Part shown: piece after piece, positions 7,160 through 16,632 of the stretch | Layout: each line of letters begins with the position of its first letter | How positions within the stretch are numbered: the stretch's first letter is position 1 | Assembly: GCA_017513625.1 (NCBI GenBank) | Contig: JAFXEW010000028.1 | Coordinates: 1-37,845, forward strand | Direction: 5' to 3' | Length of the DNA stretch: 37,845 nucleotides | From: Lachnospiraceae bacterium | Lineage (GTDB): Bacteria > Bacillota > Clostridia > Lachnospirales > Lachnospiraceae | The notes under the pieces: generated by a model | Databases searched by the model: none | Told to the model about the DNA's origin: nothing | The model's input: only the letters and a program-made list of their open reading frames with translations | Program-made: the position numbers and the translations under genes

Positions 7160-7188
7160 TTGCACCCTTTTACAAATAGTGATATACT
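7160..7188 (+). promoter_or_regulatory. Promoter of typA
   Basis: TTGCAC (7160-7165), 17-bp spacer, TATACT (7183-7188), with TG at 7180 giving an extended -10. The leader would be about 55 nt. Confidence 0.8.
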
Positions 7189-7249
7189 TTAACGGTTTGT
7201 TGATTTTTAACCATATAAAGCATAAACAAGCTCTAAGAAAGGCAATTCT

Positions 7250-9082
7250 ATGATCCAGAAAAGAAATGACGTAAGAAATATAGCAATCATAGCCCATGTT
7301 GACCATGGCAAGACTACTCTTGTAGATGAACTTTTAAAGCAAAGCGGTGTATTCCGCGCCAATCAGGAAGTCGCAGAACGTGTAATGGATTCCAATGACC
7401 TGGAACGGGAACGCGGCATTACCATTCTGGCAAAAAACACTGCAGTTATGTATAAAGACACAAAGATTAATATCATCGATACTCCCGGCCATGCTGACTT
7501 CGGCGGTGAAGTGGAACGTGTACTAAAAATGGTAAATGGTGTCATTCTGGTGGTTGATGCCTTTGAAGGTGCCATGCCGCAGACTAAATTTGTTTTACGC
7601 AAAGCTTTGGAGCTGAAGCTTCCCGTTATCGTCTGCATCAATAAAATAGACAGACCAGAGGCAAGACCCCATGAGGTTGTGGACGAAGTACTGGAACTTT
7701 TTCTGGAATTGGACGCCGATGATGCCCAACTGGATTGTCCCTTTATCTTTGCCTCTGCCAAATCCGGCATTGCATCCCTGGATGCTGATGACCTTGGCAA
7801 TAATATGGAACCTCTGTTTGAAACCATACTTGACTACATCCCTGCTCCCGAGGGTGATCCCGATGCCGGAACACAGGTGCTTATCAGTACTATTGATTAT
7901 AACGAATACATCGGCCGTATCGGCGTAGGCAAGGTAGACAACGGAACCATCCGCATTAATCAGGACGTTATTATCTGTAACCATCACGAGCCGGACAAGC
8001 AAATTAAGGTCAAGGTAAGTAAGCTCTATGAATTCGACGGTTTAAATAAAATTGAAGTAAAGGAATCTTCCATCGGTTCCATAGTAGCATTCTCAGGTAT
8101 CAGTGATATTAAAATCGGTGACACGCTTTGTTCTCCCGAAAGCATATCACCCATTCCTTTTCAGAAAATAAGTGAGCCCACTATCGCCATGAATTTTATG
8201 GTAAACGACTCTCCTCTTGCAGGCAAAGAAGGTAAATTTGTAACAAGCCGCCATTTACGTGACAGACTGTTTAGGGAACTGAATACTGATGTGTCCCTGC
8301 GTGTGGAAGAAACAGACAGTGCAGACTGCTTTAAAGTATCCGGAAGAGGCGAGTTACACCTTTCCGTTCTCATTGAAAACATGCGACGCGAAGGTTATGA
8401 ATTTGCAGTAAGCAAGGCAATGGTATTGTACCACGAAGACGAAAACGGTCATCGCACGGAACCCATGGAATTGGCATATATCGATGTCCCCAATGATTTT
8501 GCAGGCTCTGTTATCGAAAAACTGGGCCAACGCAAGGGTGAACTGCGAAATATGGGCACCATCTCCGGCGGCACCTATACACGTTTGGAATTTTCCATCC
8601 CATCAAGAGGACTTATCGGTTATCGTGGTGAATTTATGACAGATACCAAAGGAAACGGTATTTTAAATACTATTTTTGATGGCTATGCGCCTTATAAAGG
8701 TGATATTCAATACCGTAAGCTGGGCTCTCTTATCGCTTTTGAAGCCGGCGAATCCATTACTTACGGTTTGTTTAATGCTCAGGAACGCGGCACCCTCTTT
8801 ATCGGCCCCGGCGAAAAAGTATATGCAGGAATGGTAGTCGGTCAAACCGGAAGAAGCGAAGATATCGAAATCAATGTATGCAAAAAGAAACAGCTGACTA
8901 ATACCCGTTCTTCCAGTGCGGATGAAGCTCTGCGTCTGACTCCGCCTAAGATTCTGTCCCTGGAACAGGCCCTTGATTTTATAGATACGGATGAACTTTT
9001 GGAAATCACTCCCGAAAATCTGCGTATCCGCAAGAAAATTCTGGATCCTACCATGCGTAAGCGTGCAACGATGAAAAAATAA
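7250..9082 (+). CDS. typA: Ribosome-associated GTPase TypA/BipA
   Basis: TypA (BipA) is a translational GTPase related to EF-G that binds the 70S ribosome and helps 50S assembly and growth under stress. The 610-residue length is normal. The GTP-binding motifs are intact: AHVDHGKTT (16-24), the RGITI switch, DTPGHADFGGEV, and NKIDRPEARP. The C-terminal half shows the family hallmarks SGRGELHLSVLIENMRREGY and SIPSRGLIGYRGEFMT, and the end has KKQLTNTRSSSADEA and RKKILD. The ATG at 7250 follows GAAAGG by about eight bases. It is monocistronic between its own promoter and a strong terminator. Confidence 0.98.
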   Translation: MIQKRNDVRNIAIIAHVDHGKTTLVDELLKQSGVFRANQEVAERVMDSNDLERERGITILAKNTAVMYKDTKINIIDTPGHADFGGEVERVLKMVNGVILVVDAFEGAMPQTKFVLRKALELKLPVIVCINKIDRPEARPHEVVDEVLELFLELDADDAQLDCPFIFASAKSGIASLDADDLGNNMEPLFETILDYIPAPEGDPDAGTQVLISTIDYNEYIGRIGVGKVDNGTIRINQDVIICNHHEPDKQIKVKVSKLYEFDGLNKIEVKESSIGSIVAFSGISDIKIGDTLCSPESISPIPFQKISEPTIAMNFMVNDSPLAGKEGKFVTSRHLRDRLFRELNTDVSLRVEETDSADCFKVSGRGELHLSVLIENMRREGYEFAVSKAMVLYHEDENGHRTEPMELAYIDVPNDFAGSVIEKLGQRKGELRNMGTISGGTYTRLEFSIPSRGLIGYRGEFMTDTKGNGILNTIFDGYAPYKGDIQYRKLGSLIAFEAGESITYGLFNAQERGTLFIGPGEKVYAGMVVGQTGRSEDIEINVCKKKQLTNTRSSSADEALRLTPPKILSLEQALDFIDTDELLEITPENLRIRKKILDPTMRKRATMKK

Positions 9083-9096
9083 ATAACAAAATTAAA

Positions 9097-9143
9097 AGCA
9101 CTCGCTTCCTCCTGTAAACCACAAGGAAACGGGTGCTGTTTTT
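9097..9143. terminator. Bidirectional terminator between typA and the c-di-GMP gene
   Basis: AGCACTCGCTTCCT pairs with AGGAAACGGGTGCT with one mismatch and one G-U around a 13-nt loop, followed by GTTTTT. On the minus strand it is followed by TTTTAATTTT. The right side touches the stop of the converging gene. Confidence 0.85.
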
Positions 9144-10788
9144 AACAATATTTTTCTTTAAAATCATCCATGCAGATGGGTTTGGAGAAATAAAAGCCCT
9201 GGTAACTGTACACAGAGTACTGCTTCACAAAATCAATCATCTGACGATCTTCCAAACCTTCCAGACATACATTAATGGAAAGCTTATTTGCACATCCCGT
9301 GACCGCATCCACAATAGCCTGATTGGCATGGTTATCCTGAATATCCCTAACAAAACCTCTGTCAATCTTTAAGGTATCCACAGGAAGTTCACTCAAAAGA
9401 CTTAACGAGGAGAAACCGGTACCAAAATCATCAATAGCAATTCTGATTCCCAAATTCTTAAGGCTCATTACCATACCCCGTAGGAAATCAATCTCCAGCT
9501 GCTTACATCTTTCTGTTAATTCAAGACATAAATTTTTAGCAGGGAACCCTGTTTCTGCCAGAATATCCTTTACCATATCCGTAAACTTCAGCTGTGCAAG
9601 CTGGGGATATGCAACATTTACATTTAACACAAAATCCGGATTTGCCTTAACCAAATCAAGCGCTTCCGTCATAGCCTGTTTCAGAATCCAGTTACCTAAA
9701 TCCCAGAATGTAGGATCATTTTCAATCCAGGGAATAAACTGGCCCGGCGAAACCTCTCCGAATATGGAATTCTTCCACCGAAGGAGTGCTTCTGCACCAA
9801 TCACCTTTTCACTGGCCGAATCCACGATAGGCTGGAAGCAAAGATAAAATCCTTTGAACTGTTCCTGAATACTGTCCCTGATAGCCGTAAGGATAATCAG
9901 ATTCTGTTTATTATCACTTAAAAGTGCACTATCAAAGAAAATCAATTCACCGTGATATTTATGTTTGGACTGAACCAAAGCATATCTGGCACTGGTCAAA
10001 ATCGAATACTCATCATAATTCGTATTAAATGCTACTGCGCCACCGGAAATGGTAACCGCCATCCGCAAACCATTCACAAAAATATTATGTCTTACTTCAT
10101 GTTTTAACTGCTTATAAATCTCTTCCAAATCGCTCTTGGAACAACCTTCCAGGCAACAGGCAAACTGTACACCATCCATACGATAAACAGTTCCCTTATC
10201 CCCAACAACCTGTCGGATACGCTCAGCGGTTTCTTTCAATATTTTGTTACCAAAAAAGTAACCGTACGTATCATTTATCTCCGAAAAATTATTTATACAA
10301 ACCAAAAGTACAAATGTCCTGCGATTATTCCCCTTAAGGACACGCATCTTTTGCCAGAATTCAAAAATATTATATAAATTTGTAGTAGCATCAATATTAT
10401 CCATGATACTATGATTCTCAATGGATGCAATAAACAAATCCGGCACTTCACCATTACCGGGTACAACATTCCCTCGACAGGTACATACTACATATTCGCC
10501 TTCGCGGTTCTTAATTCGGAAATCCGCATCATGCCGCGTCTTTTCACCCTGAAATACAGCCTGAAGTTCTGACATATACAACTCCTTGTCGTCCGGATGT
10601 ATACGCCCTATCCATTCATCGCCGCCGTACACGCAATACTCATTCGACAATTCAAAATCTTCCACTGCATTTTTAGACCAACGAACTACCATGGTCTTCA
10701 TATTGCACATACATACATACCTACGTCTGGAAGTATCTGCAAAACCATCGAATATTCTGCTTTCTAATTCTGACTTATCAACTGACAT
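9142..10788 (-). CDS. PAS-GGDEF-EAL protein, probable c-di-GMP phosphodiesterase
   Basis: This 548-residue soluble protein has a PAS-like sensor (about 20-122), a GGDEF domain (about 132-287) and an EAL domain (about 300-545). The diguanylate cyclase signature is RMDGVQF (203-209) instead of RxGGDEF, so synthesis of c-di-GMP is unlikely. The EAL site looks intact: EAL (333-335), NVNV (389-392), ELTE (423-426), DDFGTG (453-458), KID (474-476), E510 in CLEGLE, and YQGFYFSKP. The likely reaction is hydrolysis of c-di-GMP to pGpG, with the degenerate GGDEF perhaps sensing GTP. No membrane span is seen. It has its own promoter and faces typA across a shared terminator. The signal bound by the PAS domain is unknown. 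Confidence 0.9.
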   Translation of the reverse strand: MSVDKSELESRIFDGFADTSRRRYVCMCNMKTMVVRWSKNAVEDFELSNEYCVYGGDEWIGRIHPDDKELYMSELQAVFQGEKTRHDADFRIKNREGEYVVCTCRGNVVPGNGEVPDLFIASIENHSIMDNIDATTNLYNIFEFWQKMRVLKGNNRRTFVLLVCINNFSEINDTYGYFFGNKILKETAERIRQVVGDKGTVYRMDGVQFACCLEGCSKSDLEEIYKQLKHEVRHNIFVNGLRMAVTISGGAVAFNTNYDEYSILTSARYALVQSKHKYHGELIFFDSALLSDNKQNLIILTAIRDSIQEQFKGFYLCFQPIVDSASEKVIGAEALLRWKNSIFGEVSPGQFIPWIENDPTFWDLGNWILKQAMTEALDLVKANPDFVLNVNVAYPQLAQLKFTDMVKDILAETGFPAKNLCLELTERCKQLEIDFLRGMVMSLKNLGIRIAIDDFGTGFSSLSLLSELPVDTLKIDRGFVRDIQDNHANQAIVDAVTGCANKLSINVCLEGLEDRQMIDFVKQYSVYSYQGFYFSKPICMDDFKEKYC

Positions 10789-10859
10789 CCCACACCTCGT
10801 TTCTGAAAAAGATTCCTTTCTCTTTCATAGTACAAGAACCTTAGAACTCCACCATAACT

Positions 10860-10888
10860 ATTCTATTACTTTTTCGTTATTTAGTCAA
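10860..10888 (-). promoter_or_regulatory. Promoter of the PAS-GGDEF-EAL gene
   Basis: On the minus strand TTGACT (10888-10883), 17-bp spacer, TAGAAT (10865-10860), giving a leader of about 65 nt. Confidence 0.65.
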
Positions 10889-11010
10889 ATTATTTCATCA
10901 TTGCAAAACTTTTTTTGTGCAATTCCGACAAAAACAACCCTTTTTTTATACTTAAATCAACGTTCCTTAAACGTTTGCGTGTCATAAGAGTTTTCGCATA
11001 AGTATCCTCG

Positions 11011-12369
11011 TTATAATTTACGGTAAACTGTCAGCCACATGGTAGTAAAACAAAGTATTCCGCCAATTGCATTGGATATGGGCTCTGCAAGGAAAACACC
11101 ATACACACCCAGGCCCGTTTGGGGCAAAATCAGTATAAGCGGTATCACAATAATAACTTTTCTGAACATGGAAAAGAATATGGCCCTCTTGGCAAATCCC
11201 AATGCTTGAAAAATGGACTGTCCTGCATATTGGAACGCCATAAATATAAATCCAAAGAAATAAATATGTAAAACCTTAGGTCCAGCAGACAAAATATCTG
11301 CATCATCCGAAAATATCTTAAAGAAAAACTCCGGCAGAGTCATAACAAGAATCCATGCAAAAACTGCGTATGCAATTCCCACGATTATTGCAAAACGCAT
11401 ACCTTCTTTCAGACGCTTAAACTCTTTTGCACCGTAAGTAAAACCAAGTACGGGTTGTGCTCCGCTGGAAATACCTCCTACGGGAACACCCAGAATTTCC
11501 TTGACTGAATTCAGCACAGTCATAATACCTACATATAAATCCCCGCCGAATACCTGAAGATTTACATTACAGATAACCTGAACCACACAGTTAGTTCCAT
11601 GCATGATAAATCCGGAAAGTCCCAATTGGGAAATATCTCTTACCCTTTTTCCCTGTAGCCACATACAACTACGTTTCAGCTTAAGCATAGGTTTCTTACC
11701 GGTCAAAAACATGATAACCCAAATTGCAGATACCATCTGACTGATTACTGTTGCAACTGCGGCACCTGTCACTCCCATATGCATACCAAAAATAAAAATA
11801 GGATCCAGAATCATATTTAGTGCTGCACCGATAACCGTGGTAAACATTCCCACACCGGGGAATCCCTGCGCATTAATAAATCCGTTCATACCTGTAACTA
11901 TCATGGAAAATACGAGACCAAATAAATACACCCTCAGATATTCATCCGCATATACAAAAGATTCATCACTTGCACCGAAAAGATACAAAATCGGTTTACG
12001 GAAAATAAAGCAGAACGTAAATAAAATACAGGATGTAATCAGGAGTAACGTAAATACATTACCCATAATATACTCAGCTTCCTCATCTTCCTTAGCCCCC
12101 CTGGCTATGGAAAATAGGGGTGTACCTCCCATACCAAATAACGAAGCAAACGCCATAATAAGTGTAACAACAGGAAATGTCAATCCTATACCGGTCAGGG
12201 CCATACTGTCCGCTCCCGGCAGATGCCCTATGTAAATACGGTCTACTACATTGTACAAAAGCTGCACAATTTGTGCCAATGTAAGAGGAATTGCCTGCAC
12301 CACTATGCACTTCCATATAGGCCCCTTTGAAAAATCATTATTTTTTGTTATCTGTACTACTTCACTCAT
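11011..12369 (-). CDS. MATE family efflux transporter
   Basis: This 452-residue protein has the twelve membrane spans in two similar halves that define MATE exporters, which use Na+ or H+ gradients to expel drugs or metabolites. Typical pieces are PLTLAQIVQLLYNVVDRIYI in span 1, GIGLTFPVVTLIMAFASLFG with GGTPLFSIARG, and, in the second half, VGGISSGAQPVLGFTYGAKE. Sequence suggests the NorM/DinF-like bacterial branch, substrate unknown. The ATG at 12369 has a modest AAGGG site. It is divergent from the FAD/Rieske oxidoreductase gene. Confidence 0.92.
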   Translation of the reverse strand: MSEVVQITKNNDFSKGPIWKCIVVQAIPLTLAQIVQLLYNVVDRIYIGHLPGADSMALTGIGLTFPVVTLIMAFASLFGMGGTPLFSIARGAKEDEEAEYIMGNVFTLLLITSCILFTFCFIFRKPILYLFGASDESFVYADEYLRVYLFGLVFSMIVTGMNGFINAQGFPGVGMFTTVIGAALNMILDPIFIFGMHMGVTGAAVATVISQMVSAIWVIMFLTGKKPMLKLKRSCMWLQGKRVRDISQLGLSGFIMHGTNCVVQVICNVNLQVFGGDLYVGIMTVLNSVKEILGVPVGGISSGAQPVLGFTYGAKEFKRLKEGMRFAIIVGIAYAVFAWILVMTLPEFFFKIFSDDADILSAGPKVLHIYFFGFIFMAFQYAGQSIFQALGFAKRAIFFSMFRKVIIVIPLILILPQTGLGVYGVFLAEPISNAIGGILCFTTMWLTVYRKL

Positions 12370-12528
12370 GCCCTTACCACTCTTATCTTAGTTTGTAAAT
12401 ATCATTTTTAATTATACTCGCATTTTTTAAAAAATAAAAGAGATACTATTGAATAAATGTATATATTTTTACAAAATTACTCAACAAAATCGCAAAATAT
12501 TATCTTTTTATACAAGGCGAGGTACTTT

Positions 12529-13848
12529 ATGAAGTCTATCTGGAACAAAACCGTATGTTTAAATTCATTTCCCGTGCTAAATTCAGACGTCTCAACAGAG
12601 GTACTGGTTATAGGCGGAGGCATCACCGGTCTACTCTGTGCTTATATGCTTCAGCAGGCAGGTGTTCCATATATTTTAACAGAAGCAAGTCACATCTGCT
12701 CAGGCACAACCGGCTATACCACTGCTAAAATCACGTCACAGCATGGCCTGATTTATCATAAACTTAACAAAAAGCACGGTTCTGAAAAAACCCGTATGTA
12801 TCTGGATGCGCAGCAAAATGCACTTAATATCTACAAAAAGTTATGTACGGAAAACGAATGTCATTTTTCCGTGTGTGACAACTATGTATATGCCACCAAT
12901 ACCGGGCACAAATTGGAAAAAGAGTGGAATACCCTGCAAACGCTGGGCTTTAATGCTGCTTACGTTAAAGAGCTCCCCCTTCCCCTGTCTGTAACCGGCA
13001 GCATAATGTTTCCTAAACAGGCACAATTCCATCCTTTAATGTTTATAAACAGCATCTCCAGGAATTTGAATATATACGAGCACACTGCCGTGAAATCCAT
13101 AGATAATAATATTGGCTACACAGATCATGGCAAAATTAAAGCTTCACATATTATCATTGCAACTCATTTCCCTTTTATTAACAGACATGGCATGTACTTT
13201 CTAAAACTTTATCAGCACCGCTCTTATGTACTTGCTCTGGAAAACCCTGATACTCCCACACAGTTGCAGGTTGGCGGAATGTATGCGGATGAAGATTCTG
13301 CGGGACTCTCCTTCCGTAATGAAGGCAACCTACTGCTTTTAGGAGGCGGCGCTCACCGCACAGGTCAAAAAGGCGGCAACTGGTCCGTACTCCGTGAATT
13401 TGCAGACCAACATTACCCCGGAAGCATCTGCCGCTACCGTTATGCAGCCCAGGACTGTATGCCCCCCGACGCTCTTCCCTACATCGGAAACTACAGTAGC
13501 CGAACCCGCAATCTTTACGTGGCTACAGGCTTCCAAAAATGGGGAATGACCAATGCCATGGTGGCAGCCACACTGCTTCGTGACAAAATAATAGGAGAAA
13601 AAAATCCTTATGAAGAACTTTTTTCTCCCTCCCGTTCCGTCCTGCAACCGCAAATCGCAGCAAATGCATTACATGCAACCATAAATCTACTGACTCCAAC
13701 TATCAGGCGCTGCCCTCATCTGGGTTGCGCACTGAAATGGAATCCTGCCGAGCACAGCTGGGATTGTCCCTGTCACGGATCCCGCTTCACGGAAAACGGA
13801 AAGCTTATAGACAACCCTGCCGCAGGCGACCTGCCCTATTCAAAATGA
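12529..13848 (+). CDS. FAD-dependent oxidoreductase with C-terminal Rieske domain
   Basis: This 439-residue protein joins a DAO-type FAD domain (EVLVIGGGITGLLCAYML near residue 24, then the GTTGYTTAKITSQH segment) to a C-terminal Rieske 2Fe-2S domain. The Rieske ligands are C395/H397 in RCPHLGC and C413/H416 in CPCHGSRF. The fusion resembles Bacillus subtilis YhfW. The substrate is not known; electrons probably pass between flavin and the iron-sulfur centre. The frame stays open upstream to 12457, but GCGAGGT lies eight bases ahead of the ATG at 12529 (MKSIWNKTVC), which I take as the start. The 3' end overlaps the converging aldo/keto reductase gene by 13 bases. It is likely cytoplasmic. Confidence 0.9.
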   Translation: MKSIWNKTVCLNSFPVLNSDVSTEVLVIGGGITGLLCAYMLQQAGVPYILTEASHICSGTTGYTTAKITSQHGLIYHKLNKKHGSEKTRMYLDAQQNALNIYKKLCTENECHFSVCDNYVYATNTGHKLEKEWNTLQTLGFNAAYVKELPLPLSVTGSIMFPKQAQFHPLMFINSISRNLNIYEHTAVKSIDNNIGYTDHGKIKASHIIIATHFPFINRHGMYFLKLYQHRSYVLALENPDTPTQLQVGGMYADEDSAGLSFRNEGNLLLLGGGAHRTGQKGGNWSVLREFADQHYPGSICRYRYAAQDCMPPDALPYIGNYSSRTRNLYVATGFQKWGMTNAMVAATLLRDKIIGEKNPYEELFSPSRSVLQPQIAANALHATINLLTPTIRRCPHLGCALKWNPAEHSWDCPCHGSRFTENGKLIDNPAAGDLPYSK

Positions 13849-14957
13849 TCTGCAACCTCCTGTAAATGCCTGATGATGGGTAAATGCTGGGGACATACCC
13901 TCTCACATTGACCACAACCCACGCAGGAGGCGGCACTTCCAAAATCTTTTTTCAGATTATTGTAATATCCCCACTGAGGGGTCCAGTCCTTGCTTTTATC
14001 TTCCTGCATATCCGCGTTATACAGGGAAAAATATTTAGGTATAGGAATATTCATGGGACAGCCATCCACACAATACGCGCAGCCAGTACAAGGCACAGCA
14101 ATATTACTGTTAATAATATCCGTAACCTGTTTTACAATTTCCTGCTCACTGTCACTTAAGGGCTCAAAGTCAGACATAAAGCCCATATTATCTCTTAACT
14201 GTTCCATGGTACTCATACCGCTGAGTACCACCTTGACATTATCCAAACCTGCCACAAACCGGATAGCCCAGGATGCCACCGACATATCAGGTCTATGCGC
14301 CTTAAACATTTCCTCCGCTTCCGGTGGTACATTTGCTAAGGTACCGCCCTTTACAGGCTCCATCACAAACACGGGCAGTCCGTGCTTTACAGCCACCTCA
14401 TAGCACTTCCGGGACTGTACACCTTCATTTTCCCAATCAAGATAGTTCATCTGTAGCTGCACAAAATCCATTCCCGGTTGCTCTGTAAGAACCTTGTCCA
14501 AAAGTTCAGCACTATCATGAAAGGAAAAGCCGATTTTCTTTGCCTTGCCTGACTCCTTCAGTCCCCTGAGCCACTCAAAGCATTCCAATTCTTTATAAAT
14601 TTCATAATGATGAGCTCCTACATCATGAATCAGGTAATAATCAAAAAAATCCACTCCCGTTTTTCTCATCTGTTCCTGCAAAATATAGTCCCTATCCTCT
14701 TTGGTACGGATAAATTCTGCATGAAGTTTATCAGCAAGCGTAAAGCTGTCACGGGGATGACGGTCCACCAGAGCCTCCTTTGCAGCGTCCTCACTTTTAA
14801 ATCCGCAGTACATCCATGCTGTATCAAAATAGGTAAAACCGTTTTCAAGAAACGCATCTACCATTTCCTTTACTTTTTCTATATCAATGCAGCTTCCCTG
14901 CGGCCCTTCTGTCATAGGCAGTCTCATTAATCCGAATCCCAGTTTTTTTTCATTCAT
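13836..14957 (-). CDS. Aldo/keto reductase with two C-terminal 4Fe-4S motifs
   Basis: The first 270 residues form an AKR barrel with the full catalytic tetrad: D45 and Y50 in FDTAWMYCG, K77 in ADKLHAEF, H111 in YLIHDVG. The C-terminal 90 residues hold two ferredoxin-type clusters: C290, C293, C296, C300 (CTGCAYCVDGCP) and C345, C348, C351, C355 (CVGCGQCERVCP). This AKR-ferredoxin fusion is common in anaerobic Clostridia and presumably links carbonyl reduction to ferredoxin rather than only NAD(P)H; the substrate is unknown. AGAGGT precedes ATG 14957. Promoter TATAAT with extended TG lies about 150 nt upstream, so the leader is long. The 3' end overlaps the oppositely oriented Rieske gene. Confidence 0.93.
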   Translation of the reverse strand: MNEKKLGFGLMRLPMTEGPQGSCIDIEKVKEMVDAFLENGFTYFDTAWMYCGFKSEDAAKEALVDRHPRDSFTLADKLHAEFIRTKEDRDYILQEQMRKTGVDFFDYYLIHDVGAHHYEIYKELECFEWLRGLKESGKAKKIGFSFHDSAELLDKVLTEQPGMDFVQLQMNYLDWENEGVQSRKCYEVAVKHGLPVFVMEPVKGGTLANVPPEAEEMFKAHRPDMSVASWAIRFVAGLDNVKVVLSGMSTMEQLRDNMGFMSDFEPLSDSEQEIVKQVTDIINSNIAVPCTGCAYCVDGCPMNIPIPKYFSLYNADMQEDKSKDWTPQWGYYNNLKKDFGSAASCVGCGQCERVCPQHLPIIRHLQEVADHFE

Positions 14958-15107
14958 TTCTTATACCTCTCTAGTCTTTCTCTTTTGGCCTTTATCCGTC
15001 ACTTGAATCCACGCAGGCATACTGAGATCACTTCATTTTATATGCCTTCAGAGGAGTTTCTGTCACTAAAGCCTCCCCCGTTGATTCCGTACTATATTCC
15101 GGATTTA

Positions 15108-15116
15108 ATTATAACA
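15108..15116 (-). promoter_or_regulatory. Extended -10 promoter for the aldo/keto reductase gene
   Basis: Minus-strand TG-T-TATAAT (15116-15108) has no good -35 and predicts a leader of about 145 nt. That leader has no clear open frame or hairpin. The 314-nt gap 14958-15271 otherwise holds only the divergent promoter listed next. Confidence 0.45.
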
Positions 15117-15206
15117 TATCTTCACTTCTGACTCTACACATTCTTCCACATTCCTACATATTCGACAGGCAGATTTTATTCATCTGCATATATGACCCTC
15201 CCATCC

Positions 15207-15235
15207 TTGACAAACAATTTTATGTCCCCTATGCT
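15207..15235 (+). promoter_or_regulatory. Promoter of the double flavodoxin-like gene
   Basis: Perfect TTGACA (15207-15212), 17-bp spacer, TATGCT (15230-15235). The predicted start is about 30 nt before the ATG at 15272. Confidence 0.75.
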
Positions 15236-15271
15236 ATATTTATAAACAGATTCTACTCAGGAGGTTTCGTC

Positions 15272-16624
15272 ATGAATATACTGGTCATCAACGGCAGCCC
15301 CAAGGGCAACTACAGTATCACTCTTCAAACCGTGAATTATCTCATGCGCATGTATCCGAAGCACCACTTTGAAATACTTCACGCGGGGCAACGTATCAGG
15401 GCATTGGAAACTGATTTTTCCCAAGCGGCTGATTCCTTAAAAAATGCTGAGCTTTTACTTTTTGCTTATCCGGTATATACCTTTATCGCACCTTATCAAT
15501 TACATCGCTTCATAGAATTAATGAAAAAGAATCAGGTGGATGTATCCGGCAAATTTGCCACACAAATCACTACATCCAAACACTTTTATGATGTAACGGC
15601 ACATCAGTATATTCTGGAAAACTGCCAGGATATGGGACTTAAGTTTATCCGGGGTCTCTCAGCTGACATGGATGATTTATTAACAGCCAAAGGACAGAAA
15701 CAGGCCCGGGACTTCTGGGAATACTTAAACTGGTCCATGGAACAGGACTACTATGAACCCTTCCGTTATCATCCCATGGCACTGTCCCACATCCCTATTA
15801 CCGTACCTGAATCCGTCTCCAAGACCCAAGACGGGGACATTGTCATCGTTACGGATTGTCCACCGGAAAACATACGACTGAAAGAAATGATTGCCCGCTT
15901 TCAGGCAGTTCTGTCCTATCCAAGCCGTATTGTAAACATAAGCGATTATCCTTTTGCAGGAGGCTGCCTTGGTTGTTTTAACTGTGCTACGGACGGAACA
16001 TGTATATATAAAGATGATTTCGATACCTTTTTACGCGAAAACATTCAGAAAGCATCCGCTATTATCTATGCCTTTACTGTTACGGACCACTCTATGGGCA
16101 CACGCTTTAAAATGTATGATGACCGCCAGTTCTGCAACGGTCACCGTACCGTAACTGTGGGTATGCCGGTAGGTTATCTGGCATGCGGTCCTTATTCCGT
16201 AGAGAATAACCTTCAGACCATTTTGGAAGCACGGGCCCAGGTAGGAGAAAATATTTTTACCGGTGTAGCAAGTGACGAAACCGATCCGGATTCGTCAATC
16301 GACCGCCTGGCTACCACCCTTGAATATGCCTTAGAGCACAAAAATGTAGGCCCTCAGAATTTTTACGGTATCGGAGGCATGAAAATCTTCCGTGACCTTA
16401 TTTATCAGATGCAGGGCATGATGAAAGCCGACCACCGTTTCTACAAGGCCAACGGACATTATGATTTCCCTCAAAAAAATAAGGGACTCATATTCAAAAT
16501 GTATCTGGTAGGCGCACTGATCTCCTCGCCTAAAATAAAAGCCAAAATGGGCAACAAAATGAACGAAGGCATGTTGGCTCCCTATCAGAAATTACTTGAT
16601 TCAATTGACAAAAATAACCAATAA
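15272..16624 (+). CDS. Tandem flavodoxin-like NAD(P)H oxidoreductase / iron-sulfur flavoprotein homologue
   Basis: This 450-residue protein appears to be two flavodoxin-like domains in one chain. The first begins MNILVINGSPKGNYSIT (FMN phosphate loop) and contains LLLFAYPVYTFIAPYQLHRF. The second begins near residue 188 (GDIVIVTDCPPENIRLKEMI) and carries a cysteine cluster, C232, C235, C238 and C244 (GCLGCFNCATDGTC), followed by DDF, as seen in iron-sulfur flavoproteins and their relatives. The expected role is flavin-mediated electron transfer to an unknown acceptor. The second domain lacks the usual GSP phosphate loop, so it may not bind FMN alone. CAGGAGG precedes ATG 15272. It is monocistronic, with a promoter and terminator of its own. 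Confidence 0.82.
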   Translation: MNILVINGSPKGNYSITLQTVNYLMRMYPKHHFEILHAGQRIRALETDFSQAADSLKNAELLLFAYPVYTFIAPYQLHRFIELMKKNQVDVSGKFATQITTSKHFYDVTAHQYILENCQDMGLKFIRGLSADMDDLLTAKGQKQARDFWEYLNWSMEQDYYEPFRYHPMALSHIPITVPESVSKTQDGDIVIVTDCPPENIRLKEMIARFQAVLSYPSRIVNISDYPFAGGCLGCFNCATDGTCIYKDDFDTFLRENIQKASAIIYAFTVTDHSMGTRFKMYDDRQFCNGHRTVTVGMPVGYLACGPYSVENNLQTILEARAQVGENIFTGVASDETDPDSSIDRLATTLEYALEHKNVGPQNFYGIGGMKIFRDLIYQMQGMMKADHRFYKANGHYDFPQKNKGLIFKMYLVGALISSPKIKAKMGNKMNEGMLAPYQKLLDSIDKNNQ

Positions 16625-16632
16625 ATACTAAA

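Noticed and set aside
8842..9054. Minus-strand frame within typA
   Set aside because: It lies inside a highly conserved gene and is rich in Arg and Ser, typical of an antisense frame.
10950..10980. AACGTT pair as a terminator of the first MATE gene
   Set aside because: The stem is short with a bulge and there is no T run in the right direction.
12457..12528. Upstream ATG giving a longer FAD/Rieske protein
   Set aside because: The extension is AT-rich, without a ribosome site, and the ATG at 12529 has GCGAGGT.
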